Notes: generated from the sequence alone by a model not told the origin. Positions 25,228 through 34,495 are shown, counted from the first letter of the stretch. The stretch: 64,000 nucleotides of DNA from Streptomyces sp. JH14 (GCF_029428675.1 NZ_JAJNEL010000001.1:6200001-6264000); one strand, 5' to 3'. Program-made: numbers and translations.

Positions 25228-25889
25228 CCGCCAACGACCCCGCAGTCAGTACGCCCGGACAGCAGCGTGACCCCGCGACGGCTCCTGGCGGAGCAAGTTG
25301 TCGCGTACGACGGTCCTACGGCCCGTCGTACGCACTTGCCCCCGCCCAGGAGGGCGGCGGAAGCCCGACTGGTTCCCGAGCGAGGGCGCTCGGGAACCAG
25401 TCGGACAACCGGCACCAGGGGGCGCCGGTCAAGGGAGGGCAAGCCGACAGCGACGACCAACGCGTCCCGCCGAGCCCCAGCTCGCCCCCATTCCCCGACC
25501 GCACTCCGCGCCGCCGCCGACGCAATCCCAGCGAGCGCACGCGCAAGACGACCACGCGCCTCTCCGACACCGAGCATGCCGAGATCGCCGCAGCAGCCGC
25601 CCAGCGCAGCATCACCGTCGCCCGCTTCATCGCCGCAGCCGGCCTCGCCGCCGCCCGCGGTTCGACCGCCTTGCACACCGACGAACGACTCGACACCGCC
25701 ATTGACGAACTCGCTGCGCTCCGTACCGCCCTAGCCCGGATCGGCAACAACATCAACCAGATCGCCTTCGTCCACAACGCCGGCGGACAGCCTCGCCTCG
25801 GCAAACTCGACCAGGCACTCGTCCACCTGACCCGCCTCCTGGCCCACATTGATGACACCGCCGACGCCATGTTGGGGAGGCGACTCTGA
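25224..25889 (+). CDS. mobC: MobC-like relaxosome accessory protein
   Basis: The GTG at 25224 overlaps the previous stop (GTGA), giving 221 residues. The first 90 are low complexity and include the two palindromes described below. The conserved part begins at ERTRKTTTRLSDTEHAEIAAAA (ribbon-helix-helix-like) and ends with ELAALRTALARIGNNINQIAF, the MobC signature. MobC opens oriT DNA for the relaxase. It is immediately followed by the relaxase gene (TGATG). An internal start after the palindromes, for example near 25440, cannot be ruled out. Confidence 0.8.
   Translation: MTANDPAVSTPGQQRDPATAPGGASCRVRRSYGPSYALAPAQEGGGSPTGSRARALGNQSDNRHQGAPVKGGQADSDDQRVPPSPSSPPFPDRTPRRRRRNPSERTRKTTTRLSDTEHAEIAAAAAQRSITVARFIAAAGLAAARGSTALHTDERLDTAIDELAALRTALARIGNNINQIAFVHNAGGQPRLGKLDQALVHLTRLLAHIDDTADAMLGRRL
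25293..25339. repeat. oriT-like interrupted palindrome 1
   Basis: An 11-bp perfect stem, GCGTACGACGG (25303-25313) and CCGTCGTACGC (25323-25333), with a 9-nt loop. A further outer pairing of GCAAGT (25293-25298) with ACTTGC (25334-25339) has a 4-nt bulge. It lies about 560 bp before the relaxase start, within the predicted MobC N-terminal frame. oriT function is inferred. Confidence 0.55.
25365..25404. repeat. oriT-like perfect palindrome 2
   Basis: An 18-bp perfect stem with a 4-nt AGGG loop: left arm 25365-25382 beginning CCGACTGGTTCC, right arm 25387-25404 ending GGAACCAGTCGG. Such a long perfect hairpin in coding DNA is unusual. Its place between the accessory gene start and the MobC core fits a relaxase recognition site. 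Confidence 0.55.
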
Positions 25890-27661
25890 TGGTCCCCAAG
25901 ATCCGGCGCGGCTCGCGAACCCACGGCCTGCTCGTCTACCTGTACGGGCCTGGCAAGCGCGACGAACACGTCGACCCCCATCTCGTCGGGAGCTGGGACG
26001 GCTTCGCCCCGGACCCTGGCCGCGACACCAGCCCTGACCCCGATCCGAAGGTCACTCTCGCCCGCCTCGCCGCCGCGCTGGACCTCCGAGTCAAGCAGGC
26101 CGGCGACAGCGCTCCTGCCCAGCACGTCTGGCACTGCTCGGTCCGCACCGACCCCGGCGATCGGATGCTGAGCGACGCCGAGTGGAACACCGTTGCTCGC
26201 CGTCTGGTCCACGCCGTCAACCTCGCCCCAGAGGGCGACCCAGACGGATGCCGCTGGGTCGCCGTACGCCATGCCGATGACCACATCCACATCTTGGCCA
26301 CCATGGTTCGAGGCGATCTGCGCCGCCCGAGGATGAACTACGACTTCAAGAAGGCCCAGGCAGAGTGCCGGCGCATTGAGAGGGAGATGGGCCTGCGTCG
26401 CCTCAAGCCCGGTGACGGGACTGCGGCCCAGACCCCCACCAGCGCCGAACGCTTCAAGGCCGAGCGCACCGGCCGCCCCGAAGCCCCCCGTGAGACGCTC
26501 CGCGAAGCCGTCCGCCAAGCCCTCGCCGGCGCGGCCACCGAGGAGGAGTTCTTCACTCGGCTCCGCGAGGCGGGCCTGCGCGTGAAACCGCGGACCGCTC
26601 CGTCCGGCGACACCATCGGTTACAACGTCGCCCTGCCCGGTGACCGCAACCGCCACGGCGAACCGATCTGGTACCCCGGCTCCAAGCTGGCTCCCGACCT
26701 CTCCTTGCCGAAGATCCGCCTCCGGCTGGCCGACGGGACCGCAGAGTCGAGCGCGCCCGTGGCCACCAGCGACCGGACGGATTGGTCCCTGCCCGCCCGT
26801 GAACGACGCAACGCCACCAGCATCGCCGAGCACTCGGCCGCTCTCCTGGAACGCGACGAGGACGGCGAGGCCGCCGCTCAACTCGTGGGCGTAGGAGAAC
26901 TCCTCGACGCGGTAGCCCAGACCTCACCGGTCGCCACCCGCGCCGAGCTCGCCGCCGCCGCCCGCGCCTTCGAGCGGGCGACCCGCAGCCACGTCCGCGC
27001 CGAACGCGCCGACACCCGGGCTCTCCGCTCGGCCGCCCGAGGCATCGTCCAGGCCGGCGGCGCGCTCGGCCGGGGCGAGGACGGCGGCACCACCGCCATG
27101 CTCGTCTCCACCCTCGTCTTGGTCACCCTCGCCGCCGCCCGCTGGCACTCCGCCCGCGGGCATGCCCAGCAGGCCCACGCCTCCCGACAGGCCGCCGCGC
27201 ATCTGCGTACCGCCTACCGACAGGCTGCCGCCACCCCGATGCGCGTGCTGCACGACCAAGGCCGTGCCCTCCCAGAAGCCCAGCGTCGCCCGCACGAAGC
27301 CGCCCTTCGCGCAGTCCTGCCGGAGGAGGTCGTACGAGCGGGCGGCGCAGCGACGAGGACCGACGCCTTGGTCGCCACCCTCGCCCAGGCCGAGCAGGCA
27401 GGCCACGACTCCGAAACTCTCCTACGACAGGCCATCGACATGCGCGAACTCGACAGCGCCGAAGACGTGCACGACGTCCTGGTCTGGCGCCTGCGGCGCA
27501 TCGCCCAGCTCCCGGCACACCCGGGTGACGCTGCCCGTCGCCCGCAGTCCGGCACCCGCCAGACCAACACGTCGACCAGCCGCACCAGCGAACGGACCCC
27601 AACACCAGCTGCGACGATCGGGGCTATTTCAGACACGAACCGCCGCCCACCACGTCGCTGA
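25889..27661 (+). CDS. MOB-type relaxase/mobilisation nuclease
   Basis: A 590-residue protein. The N-terminal nuclease domain has HVWHCSVRTD and the metal triad RHADDHIHIL (HxDxxHxH), and the Mobilization family signature begins at VPKIRRGSRTHGLLVYLYGPG. The C-terminal 300 residues are helical and alanine/arginine-rich, with one hydrophobic segment (TTAMLVSTLVLVTLAAARW). It nicks oriT and carries the strand during conjugation. No TraB/FtsK-type translocase or integrase is visible nearby, so the element would be mobilised by another element's machinery. Confidence 0.85.
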   Translation: MVPKIRRGSRTHGLLVYLYGPGKRDEHVDPHLVGSWDGFAPDPGRDTSPDPDPKVTLARLAAALDLRVKQAGDSAPAQHVWHCSVRTDPGDRMLSDAEWNTVARRLVHAVNLAPEGDPDGCRWVAVRHADDHIHILATMVRGDLRRPRMNYDFKKAQAECRRIEREMGLRRLKPGDGTAAQTPTSAERFKAERTGRPEAPRETLREAVRQALAGAATEEEFFTRLREAGLRVKPRTAPSGDTIGYNVALPGDRNRHGEPIWYPGSKLAPDLSLPKIRLRLADGTAESSAPVATSDRTDWSLPARERRNATSIAEHSAALLERDEDGEAAAQLVGVGELLDAVAQTSPVATRAELAAAARAFERATRSHVRAERADTRALRSAARGIVQAGGALGRGEDGGTTAMLVSTLVLVTLAAARWHSARGHAQQAHASRQAAAHLRTAYRQAAATPMRVLHDQGRALPEAQRRPHEAALRAVLPEEVVRAGGAATRTDALVATLAQAEQAGHDSETLLRQAIDMRELDSAEDVHDVLVWRLRRIAQLPAHPGDAARRPQSGTRQTNTSTSRTSERTPTPAATIGAISDTNRRPPRR

Positions 27662-27715
27662 CCAGCTCGTCAGAGCAGTCGGTCACCGACCGAGCGGACG
27701 CCGCGAAATATATGG

Positions 27716-27736
27716 ACAGCCGGTTCCACCGGCTGT
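27716..27736. promoter_or_regulatory. Short perfect hairpin after the relaxase gene
   Basis: ACAGCCGGT-TCC-ACCGGCTGT, a 9-bp stem, followed by TTAGG. It lies between the relaxase and the next gene and may be a terminator or a control element for the following start. Confidence 0.4.
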
Positions 27737-27776
27737 TAGGGATGACAACAGGACCGACGACCGGGAGATGACGTTC

Positions 27777-28172
27777 GTGCTCAGAACCACCGACCGCACC
27801 AGGGAGCCGGCACCCGCACTGCCCGTCCTCCCCGCTGGTACCGATCCCCTGCTCCAGCTCCAGTACGAGACGCGGCCGGCCGACAGCCCCGGCGCGATTC
27901 GCTGCGTCGGCCACTCACGCGAACTCGCCCTCGGAGGCATCCCCGTGATGTGCTCCGCCTGCCGCGCCCGACGCGACTGGCTGCTCATCAACCACAGCCG
28001 CAACGTCTGGATCCGCTGCCGATGCGGCAACCAGTGGCTCGAGCCCGAGATCAGCCGTGCCGACTTCGACGCCCTGATCGGCGGTTCGCACGGGACGACC
28101 TACCCGAGTGCCGAGGCGGGCCTGGCCGCGCTCGGTTTCGACGGTGTCTTCGTCGGCATCTACCTGGAGTAG
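27777..28172 (+). CDS. Hypothetical zinc-ribbon-like protein
   Basis: The GTG at 27777 is preferred to the ATG at 27768 because GGGAG (27763-27767) is correctly spaced only for the GTG. The 131-residue protein has two cysteine pairs, MCSACRARRDW and WIRCRCGNQW, suggesting one zinc ribbon, followed by EPEISRADFDALIGGSHGTTYPS. It is the last gene before a strong terminator. Its function is unknown. Confidence 0.55.
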   Translation: MLRTTDRTREPAPALPVLPAGTDPLLQLQYETRPADSPGAIRCVGHSRELALGGIPVMCSACRARRDWLLINHSRNVWIRCRCGNQWLEPEISRADFDALIGGSHGTTYPSAEAGLAALGFDGVFVGIYLE

Positions 28173-28190
28173 GCGAGCAATAGATGGATT

Positions 28191-28229
28191 GCCGAGGGGC
28201 GCCACCGGCGTACAGGTGGCGCCCTCGGC
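28191..28229 (+). terminator. Strong hairpin terminator closing the mobile-element operon
   Basis: Left arm GCCGAGGGGCGCCACC (28191-28206), 8-nt loop, right arm GGTGGCGCCCTCGGC (28215-28229); 15 pairs with one bulged G. It starts 18 bases after the stop of the zinc-ribbon gene. Confidence 0.7.
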
Positions 28230-28485
28230 GTTCAGGTGCGGTCAGCCGCGTGCGCTGTCTCTCGCCAGCCCGGCCCGGAAGTCACACCCAGCGCAATCGT
28301 CCTCGCCTTGGACGTGGCCCTCATGAGCAGCATCGTGCCGTGCGGTCCCTTGACTCAGGTAGGCCTTCCCCGCAGCGCCTTGGCTCCCGAGGCGTTGACG
28401 AGGGCGGGGCTCGATCTCGAATCCCTAGACGATTGATCGTTGTCCATTTACGCTGCGTGCCTGGGGAGTTACGAGGCGGGGGCAC
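28230..28485. other. Gene-free stretch before the ABC-3C operon
   Basis: About 256 bases after the terminator with only short, unconvincing frames. It should hold the promoter of the conflict operon. I see no clear -10/-35 pair and no integrase or att-like repeat. Confidence 0.4.
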
Positions 28486-29676
28486 ATGGACGATCCAATT
28501 GAGGTTGAAGCGCCGGATGACTCCGGTTCCACGACCTTGCGCCGATACGAGTATCAGGTCCACATCGCGGCGCAGGGTGTTCTGGAGATGCTCTCGGCGG
28601 ACGGCGGTGTGGAGCACGTCACGTGCGAGCACATTGAGGACATTGTGATCGCTCGGAAGGGTGATCCCCGGTGCGCCTCTGGTGATCTGCTGTGGGACTT
28701 TCAGCAGGTCAAGACGCGCGATGCAGTGGAGCCGTGGACGTTGACCGATGTGCTCGCCAAGGGCGCGTTGAAGAGTCTGTGGCGCACCTACCAGAGCCTT
28801 CAGACGGTGCATCTGACCTACCAGCTGACCGTAGCAGTAGAGGGGCCCCTCGATCTGGCGGACGAGCCCCTTGCAGCGCTCGCTCGGGGCGTCGGTCACG
28901 CGAACGCCGCGTGCCTCTCGCGCGTGGCCAGGCACTTGAAGAAGGCTGACGAAGAGCAAGACCAGGTGGGCGACTTCCTGAGCCGCGTCCGGGTGCGCCG
29001 CTTGGCCCGGCGCGAGGACGTCGAGGCCCACAATCTGCGCGTCATGAGCAGTCTTGGCGGCCCCAGCGCGACGGTTGCGCTGATCGAATCCCTCTACACG
29101 GAGATCCTGCGCCTCACCAGAAACGCGACTCAGGGGCGTCTGGGACCTCAGTGGCCGAGGCTGCTGGCCCTCGATCTGCAGCCTGCCCTTCTCTTGGACA
29201 AGCGGCTCACGCAGGCGACTGTGTACGACATTCGCCAACGTCTATTGCGCCCGGACCACATTCTGCTCGGAGAGGTCGCGGACCTGCTCCTGATGGAGGA
29301 GACGCAGCTGGTCCGCAAGCTGCGCCGTGGGGGCGCGTCCAGTGACGTGATTGAGGACGCCCAGATGATGCGTGCTCATGCTGACCATCACCGTCTGACG
29401 GAGGTGGCTCGAGGGACGTGGCCTGACGAGGCTGTCGAAACCGACCTGGATCGGCGGCTGCTCTACCTAGCCCGGCGGATGAAGCGTGCGCAGAACGAGA
29501 ACCCTCGACCGGCAGACGCCATTTTCGACTCCCTGCAGGAGTCGTTGCAGAACAGGCCCGAGGAAGTGGACCGTCGCCCGCTCTACGCGCGAGACGGGGT
29601 GCTCCTGATGGGCCGCGCCTGCGCCGTGTCCGACCAGTGCAAGTTCGACTGGGGGAGCGCTCGTGACGCCTCCTGA
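28486..29676 (+). CDS. ABC-3C effector: DUF4297/Cap4-like dsDNA nuclease protein
   Basis: A 396-residue protein. The N-terminal 100 residues (RRYEYQVHIAAQGVLEML, VTCEHIEDIVIAR, DLLWDFQQVKTRD) carry a PD-(D/E)xK-like pattern with the final QVK, as in DUF4297 nuclease domains such as the Cap4 effector of CBASS. The remaining 290 residues are helical without recognised motifs and probably sense the activation signal from the partner ATPase. No CD-NTase is present, and the next two genes identify an ABC three-component system. The likely role is degrading DNA on invasion. Confidence 0.7.
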   Translation: MDDPIEVEAPDDSGSTTLRRYEYQVHIAAQGVLEMLSADGGVEHVTCEHIEDIVIARKGDPRCASGDLLWDFQQVKTRDAVEPWTLTDVLAKGALKSLWRTYQSLQTVHLTYQLTVAVEGPLDLADEPLAALARGVGHANAACLSRVARHLKKADEEQDQVGDFLSRVRVRRLARREDVEAHNLRVMSSLGGPSATVALIESLYTEILRLTRNATQGRLGPQWPRLLALDLQPALLLDKRLTQATVYDIRQRLLRPDHILLGEVADLLLMEETQLVRKLRRGGASSDVIEDAQMMRAHADHHRLTEVARGTWPDEAVETDLDRRLLYLARRMKRAQNENPRPADAIFDSLQESLQNRPEEVDRRPLYARDGVLLMGRACAVSDQCKFDWGSARDAS

Positions 29677-30226
29677 CGTGATCGTGCGGGAGTTGCCTCT
29701 GCCGGCCACCGGAGGAGGACCACCCTCGGCGGATGCACAGGCCAGACTTCTGACGCTGATCGACGTCTTCTCCGCCACCCGCGTGGCCAAGGGCGTCGAA
29801 GGGCGCATGAAGCTCGCGAAGCTCGATTTCCTCCTACGCTATCCGGACCGATTCAAGGTCCTGATGCAGCGTCGGCGTCCCGACGTCGAGGTGGGCGAGG
29901 ATCCCTGGCTGACCGGCGTCATCGAACAGAAAATGATCCGCTACCGCTACGGCCCGTGGGACCCCTCCTACTACACACTCCTGGGCGCACTCACCGGCAA
30001 GGGCCTCGTTACACCGCGGCACTACGACGCCATCGCCACCTACCGCAGTACGGACAAGGGACACGAGGTCGCCCTGGCACTGGCAGGCAGTCAGAGCTGG
30101 AAACCCGTGCGCGAGCGCGCCGTTCTGCTGCGCCGGCACTTCGACGTCACCGGCACCACGCTCAAGAACATGATCTACGAAGAGTTCCCCGACATCGTCG
30201 CGGCGGACTGGGGGACCCCGTTGTGA
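29663..30226 (+). CDS. ABC-3C middle component
   Basis: The GTG at 29663 has GGGGGAG upstream and overlaps the nuclease gene by 14 bases. The 187-residue product has a winged-helix-like pattern, with RMKLAKLDFLLRYPDRF, MIRYRYGPWDPSYYTLLGALTGKGLV and STDKGHEVALAL. These are characteristic of the small 'middle component' proteins that bridge effector and ATPase in ABC-3C conflict systems. Its tight coupling on both sides (14 bp and GTGA overlaps) supports a stoichiometric complex. Confidence 0.75.
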   Translation: MTPPDVIVRELPLPATGGGPPSADAQARLLTLIDVFSATRVAKGVEGRMKLAKLDFLLRYPDRFKVLMQRRRPDVEVGEDPWLTGVIEQKMIRYRYGPWDPSYYTLLGALTGKGLVTPRHYDAIATYRSTDKGHEVALALAGSQSWKPVRERAVLLRRHFDVTGTTLKNMIYEEFPDIVAADWGTPL

Positions 30227-32115
30227 GACTGCGCATCGAAGAACTACAGCTGCTGGGCACCACCCGGGCCGTTCGCTTCGAACCAGGAATGAACGCGATC
30301 GTCGGAGCGATGAGCGGCGGCAAGACCGCCACCGTTAACTGCCTGCGCGCGCTCCTGGGAGCTGACGTCAAGGTGATCCCGGAGCTCCGGGGCAGAACCA
30401 TCGCAGGCCTGATCGTCGTCGGCGACCGCCGTTTCCGAATCGTCCGCCAACTCGTCACCACCAGCACTGCCAAAGTGGACATTGCCGAAGTCGGCGGACA
30501 GCAGGAGGTATGGCGACTTCCCGCGAGCGAACTCCAGGAAGGCTACGACCAGACCTTCCGCGACTGGTGGCTGGACATGCTGCACCTTCGTGCCGTGCGT
30601 GTTCCTCGCGCGCCCACAGACGACGCCAGCCCTTTGGTCCCCGTCACCATCAGCGACTACCTCATGTACTGCATCCTGCGACAGAAGGAGATCGACAGTT
30701 CGGTCTTCGGGACCCCTGACAACAACCACAAGAACATCAAGCGCAAGTACGTCTTCGAGATCCTCTATGGCCTCTACGAGCCTGAAGCCGCAGGGCTGCG
30801 TGAGCGCCTGCGCGAGGTGAGCACCGAGCTGCGGAGTCTGACCGCGGACGCGGCCACCCTAGAGCGCATCCTGGAGAGCTCGAACTACTCCTCCCGCGCT
30901 CACCTCGAAGTCCAAAGAGACCAGACCCAAGCGCAGTTGGCCAGCGCCCGTCTGGAGGACATCCAATTGACCGAGCGCACAGCAGACCCCACCACAGTCG
31001 GACTGCGGCGGCAGATTTCCGAGGTGGAAGCCGACCTGGGCCAGTTGAGTGACACGGAAGCTGCGGAGCGGGCAACCATCGGCCGGCTCCAAGAACTTCG
31101 TGGTCAACTCGTCGCCCAGAGCCGGCGTCTCACTCGGGCCCTGGTCGCGGAGCGTCTGCTCAACGACTTCGAATTCCACACCTGCCCACGCTGCGGCTCA
31201 GACGTCCCCGAGCGCGGGGACGAGGACACCTGCCGCCTGTGCCTACAGACCCCGCCCGATGCTCCCGCCCCTGCAGCACTGGCCGCCGAGCAGGACCGCG
31301 TTATCGACCAGGTCACGGAGACCGACCAACTCGTAGAACGCAGCACACGCCGACTCGAAGCCCTCAAGGCGAGGCACACCGCGCTGCAGCAGCTGCGCTC
31401 TGACCTGGGCAGCCAACTCGAGCGAGCCGCAGCCATCTACCTGACGGACCAGACCGACCACGTGCGTGAACTGGCAACCAGGCAAGGCCGCCTGGAGGAA
31501 CACCTTGCCCGACTCCACGACGCCTTGGACCTGCACGACCGGTTGCGCGGCCAGGGGGATCGAGTGGCACAACTCCAGCAGGAACAAGACGACCTCAACG
31601 AACGCATCGCTGCCGCACGCCACAGCAATCCGTCCGTGCATGAACGACTCTCCAGCCTTGACCGAGCACTCGAAGCCACGCTGCGAGAATTCGATGCGCC
31701 CCGATTCGACAATCGCCAAGGATCACGTATCAGCCGCGAGACCTATCTGCCGGTTGTCGACGGCCGCTCCTTCGCTGACCTCGAATCGCAGGGGGTAGAG
31801 GTCCTCGTCAACGTGGCGCACGTACTGGCCCATCAACGCGTAGCGATGGCAGACACGACCATTCCCTTGCCCAACCTGCTGATCATCGACGGCATCAGCA
31901 GCAATGTCGGCCATGAAGGACACGACCTCCGCCGTCTGCGCAACATGTATGCAGCCCTGCTCGGCGCAGCCACAGAGAACATTGATCGGCTACAGATCAT
32001 CGTCACCGACAACGACTCCCCTCCCATCAGCGGCATCCACCGAGCGCTCGACCTCTCAGACAGCGACCGGCTTGTTCCCATGCCCGTCGACGATGGTGTG
32101 ATCGAAGAAAGCTGA
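30223..32115 (+). CDS. ABC-3C Rad50/SMC-like ATPase
   Basis: The GTG at 30223 overlaps the previous stop, giving 630 residues. Walker A is GAMSGGKT (residues 28-35). Residues 190-500 form long coiled coils broken by a zinc hook-like FHTCPRCGSD...CRLC. The C-terminal half of the ATPase ends with LLIIDGISSNVG, where the usual Walker B glutamate is replaced by glycine, and with IVTDNDSPP. This organisation is that of Rad50/RecN-like ATPases in ABC-3C systems, thought to sense unusual DNA and trigger the nuclease. The Walker B change could slow ATP turnover and hold a sensing state. Confidence 0.8.
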   Translation: MRLRIEELQLLGTTRAVRFEPGMNAIVGAMSGGKTATVNCLRALLGADVKVIPELRGRTIAGLIVVGDRRFRIVRQLVTTSTAKVDIAEVGGQQEVWRLPASELQEGYDQTFRDWWLDMLHLRAVRVPRAPTDDASPLVPVTISDYLMYCILRQKEIDSSVFGTPDNNHKNIKRKYVFEILYGLYEPEAAGLRERLREVSTELRSLTADAATLERILESSNYSSRAHLEVQRDQTQAQLASARLEDIQLTERTADPTTVGLRRQISEVEADLGQLSDTEAAERATIGRLQELRGQLVAQSRRLTRALVAERLLNDFEFHTCPRCGSDVPERGDEDTCRLCLQTPPDAPAPAALAAEQDRVIDQVTETDQLVERSTRRLEALKARHTALQQLRSDLGSQLERAAAIYLTDQTDHVRELATRQGRLEEHLARLHDALDLHDRLRGQGDRVAQLQQEQDDLNERIAAARHSNPSVHERLSSLDRALEATLREFDAPRFDNRQGSRISRETYLPVVDGRSFADLESQGVEVLVNVAHVLAHQRVAMADTTIPLPNLLIIDGISSNVGHEGHDLRRLRNMYAALLGAATENIDRLQIIVTDNDSPPISGIHRALDLSDSDRLVPMPVDDGVIEES

Positions 32116-32152
32116 GCGCACTTCGAGTCGTGCTGTGCCGCGATCCCGTTCT

Positions 32153-32211
<59 letters not shown>

Positions 32212-32309
32212 AGCGGTCGACAGTATGCCGACGCGCCACAGGCTGTTCGATTACAGGCACGGCCGAATGCCTCCCGAAGTGGTGCACAGCCTCTGTTGTT
32301 CTCATGAAC

Positions 32310-32349
32310 AAGGCCAGCCGCCCCCGCCTGATCGGCGTGGGGCGGCCTT
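32310..32349 (+). terminator. Terminator-like palindrome
   Basis: AAGGCC ... GGCCTT arms around CCGCCCC/GGGGCGG, with loop sequence CGCCTGATCGGCG. It could end the ABC-3C transcript and insulate it from the IS256 remnant. Confidence 0.55.
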
Positions 32350-32481
32350 CTGCGGTCCTCGGTCAGACTCCGGCGTTACGGTTCGAGAGGTCGAGGGCGT
32401 CGGTGGCGAAAGTAAGGGCGGAGCATAGGCCGGTCGGGTGTGTAAGGAATCAGGTGTGAACTTCCCCGAAGGAGTCACCTG

Positions 32482-33621
32482 ATGAGTACGACAACTGATC
32501 ACCTGATCGAGGCCGGCGGCGGCGTGTCGCTTGCCGCGTCCGATGGCAGCGCCCAGGGTGCCGACGTGAGGACGACGACGGGCGCGAAGCCCTCGGTGAA
32601 CGGACTGAGTCTGCCGCTGCTGGACGAGTTGACGATGCTCGCGACCGAGAGGGTCCGCAGCGGCGAGGGGCTGAAGCTGATGGGCGAGGGCGGGCTGCTG
32701 CCCGAGCTGGCTCAGCATCTGATGCAGGCCGCGCTGGAGGCCGAGATGGAAGAGCACCTGGCCGCGGAGGCCGGTCAGGCCGGCGGGCGCGGGTCGCGTT
32801 CGGGCGGCAACATGCGCAACGGCTACCGGAACAAGAAGGTGATAACGGAGGTCGGCACCGTCACGGTGCAGGTTCCCCGGGATCGACTGGGCACGTTCCG
32901 GCCCCGGATGCTGCCCAAGTACGCGCGTCGCACCGGAGCGCTGGATGACCTGGTGATCTCGCTGACGGCGAAGGGGCTGACCTCCGGCGAGATCGTCTCC
33001 CACCTCGCCCAGACTTACGGCATGTCGACGACGAAGGAGACCATCTCCACCATCACCGATAAGGCCCTGGAGTCCATGGCGGCCTGGCGCACCCGCCCGC
33101 TCGACCCGGTCTATCCGGTGGTCTTCATCGACGCTGTGCACGTCAAGATCAGGGACGGGCAGGTCGCCAACCGTCCGATCCATGTGGCCATCGCGGTCAC
33201 CGCCGAGGGCTATCGCGAGATCCTCGGTTTGTGGGCCGGGACCGGCGGTGAAGGCGCCAAGTACTGGCAGACCGTGCTGACCGAGATCAAGAACCGGGGG
33301 GTGCGTGATGTGCTCATGCTGGTCTGCGACGGGCTGACCGCGCTGCCCGAAGCGGTCAACAACGTCTGGCCCGACACCGTGGTGCAGACCTGCGTGGTCC
33401 ACCTGATCCGGGCGTCGCTCCGTTACGCCTCCCGCCGTGACTGGGCCGACCTCGCCCGTGATCTCAAGCCCGTCTACACCGCCGTCAACGAGGACGAAGC
33501 CCGCGCCCGGCTGGACGAGTTCGACGAGAAATGGGGCAAGCGCTACCCCTCGATCGCCGGGACCTGGGAAGTCGGGTTCATACTGCCTGTCCTGTCTCGT
33601 AGTTGGGGTTTGTGCGCGTGA
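32482..33621 (+). pseudogene. IS256-family transposase, 3'-truncated
   Basis: The ATG at 32482 follows GAAGGAG. About 363 residues match IS256/Mutator transposases: MEEHLAAEAGQA, MRNGYRNKKVITEVGTV, PRDRLGTFRPRMLPKY, a first catalytic Asp in YPVVFIDAVHVKIRD and a second in LMLVCDGLTALPEA, with VVQTCVVHLIRAS. The family's C-terminal catalytic glutamate region is gone. After RYPSIAGTWE the frame enters foreign sequence (ending LSRSWGLCA) belonging to the recombinase fragment on the other strand. The protein is therefore probably inactive. Confidence 0.8.
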
Positions 33622-34495
33622 GGTGTGCGGAGGTTGCGACGCGAGTGCGCCAGTACGCCTCGGTCTCGTCGTTCCATGGGATGCACCAGCGGCGGTGGCG
33701 TCCCTGGTGGGCGGTCATCTCGCCGTTGCGGAGCCAGGGGTAGACCGCGGACTCGTGGATGTGGAGGATGCGGGCGACCTGCGGCACCGTGATTTCGCCG
33801 GGGCCGGTGGGGTCATTGCGTTTGGAGCCCATTGCGTGCTGCTGGCGGATGTGCCGGATCGAGGCGACGGTGAAGGGACGGGACTTGCCGGTGGTGAAGC
33901 CGAGTGTGTTGAGGTGCTCGGCGATGGCAGCGTCGCTGCGGGTGTCCAGCAGTTCGCGGACGATCAACACGGCAGCCGTCGGGTTGCGGTTGGTGCGCCG
34001 GTCGCAGGTGATCTCGTCGGTGGCGCCGGTGTGCCAGCGGACGCCGATGTGTGCGCGAGCGTTGTCGACATGTCGCACGGTGACGTCCGCGATCAGGGTC
34101 CTCAGCAGGCGCTTTCGGTCTCTGGCCGTGGTGGTCGGCGCGTCCCACAAGGCCGGGAGGTCGTGGGCAAGTTGTTGCAGGCTGCCGGGTTCGGGCACGG
34201 CCGGCTCGGCGGCGATCAGGTCCGCCAGTGCGGTCTCGGCCTGGGCGAGGACGGCGAGTTTCGCCTCCCAGCGGGTTTCCAGTGACCGGGCGACCATCCG
34301 GTTTTCCGGTTCGACCTGGGCGAAGGAGCGCTCCGCGCGGTCGGCTTCGTAGCGGGCGCGCTCGACGGCGAGTTCGGCCGCTCGGTGGGAGCGCTGGTGG
34401 CGGTGGTGGACCTGGTCGGCCGCGGCCAGGGCGAGCTGGACATGCTCGGGGGTCAGTGCGTCCAGCAGCAGGCGGGCGACTTGCGGATCGAGGGC
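33596..34495 (-). pseudogene. Large serine recombinase fragment (C-terminal half)
   Basis: A leftward frame with an ERARYEADRAERSFAQVEPENRMVARSLETRWEAKLA coiled-coil, then RKRLLRTLIADVTV and repeated HTH-like segments (FTVASIRHIRQQHAM, ITVPQVARILHIHESAVYPWL). This is typical of the C-terminal part of large serine recombinases. The N-terminal catalytic domain and most of the zinc ribbon are missing. It is cut by the IS3 fragment on its 5' side and meets the IS256 remnant on its 3' side. Confidence 0.7.

Noticed and set aside
21123..28172. Classical AICE (pSAM2-like) identity
   Set aside because: No RepSA/Prim-Pol, TraB/FtsK, Xis or Int genes are present, while a relaxase and MobC are.
28486..29676. 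CBASS system
   Set aside because: The nuclease resembles Cap4, but there is no CD-NTase. The next two genes instead define an ABC three-component system.
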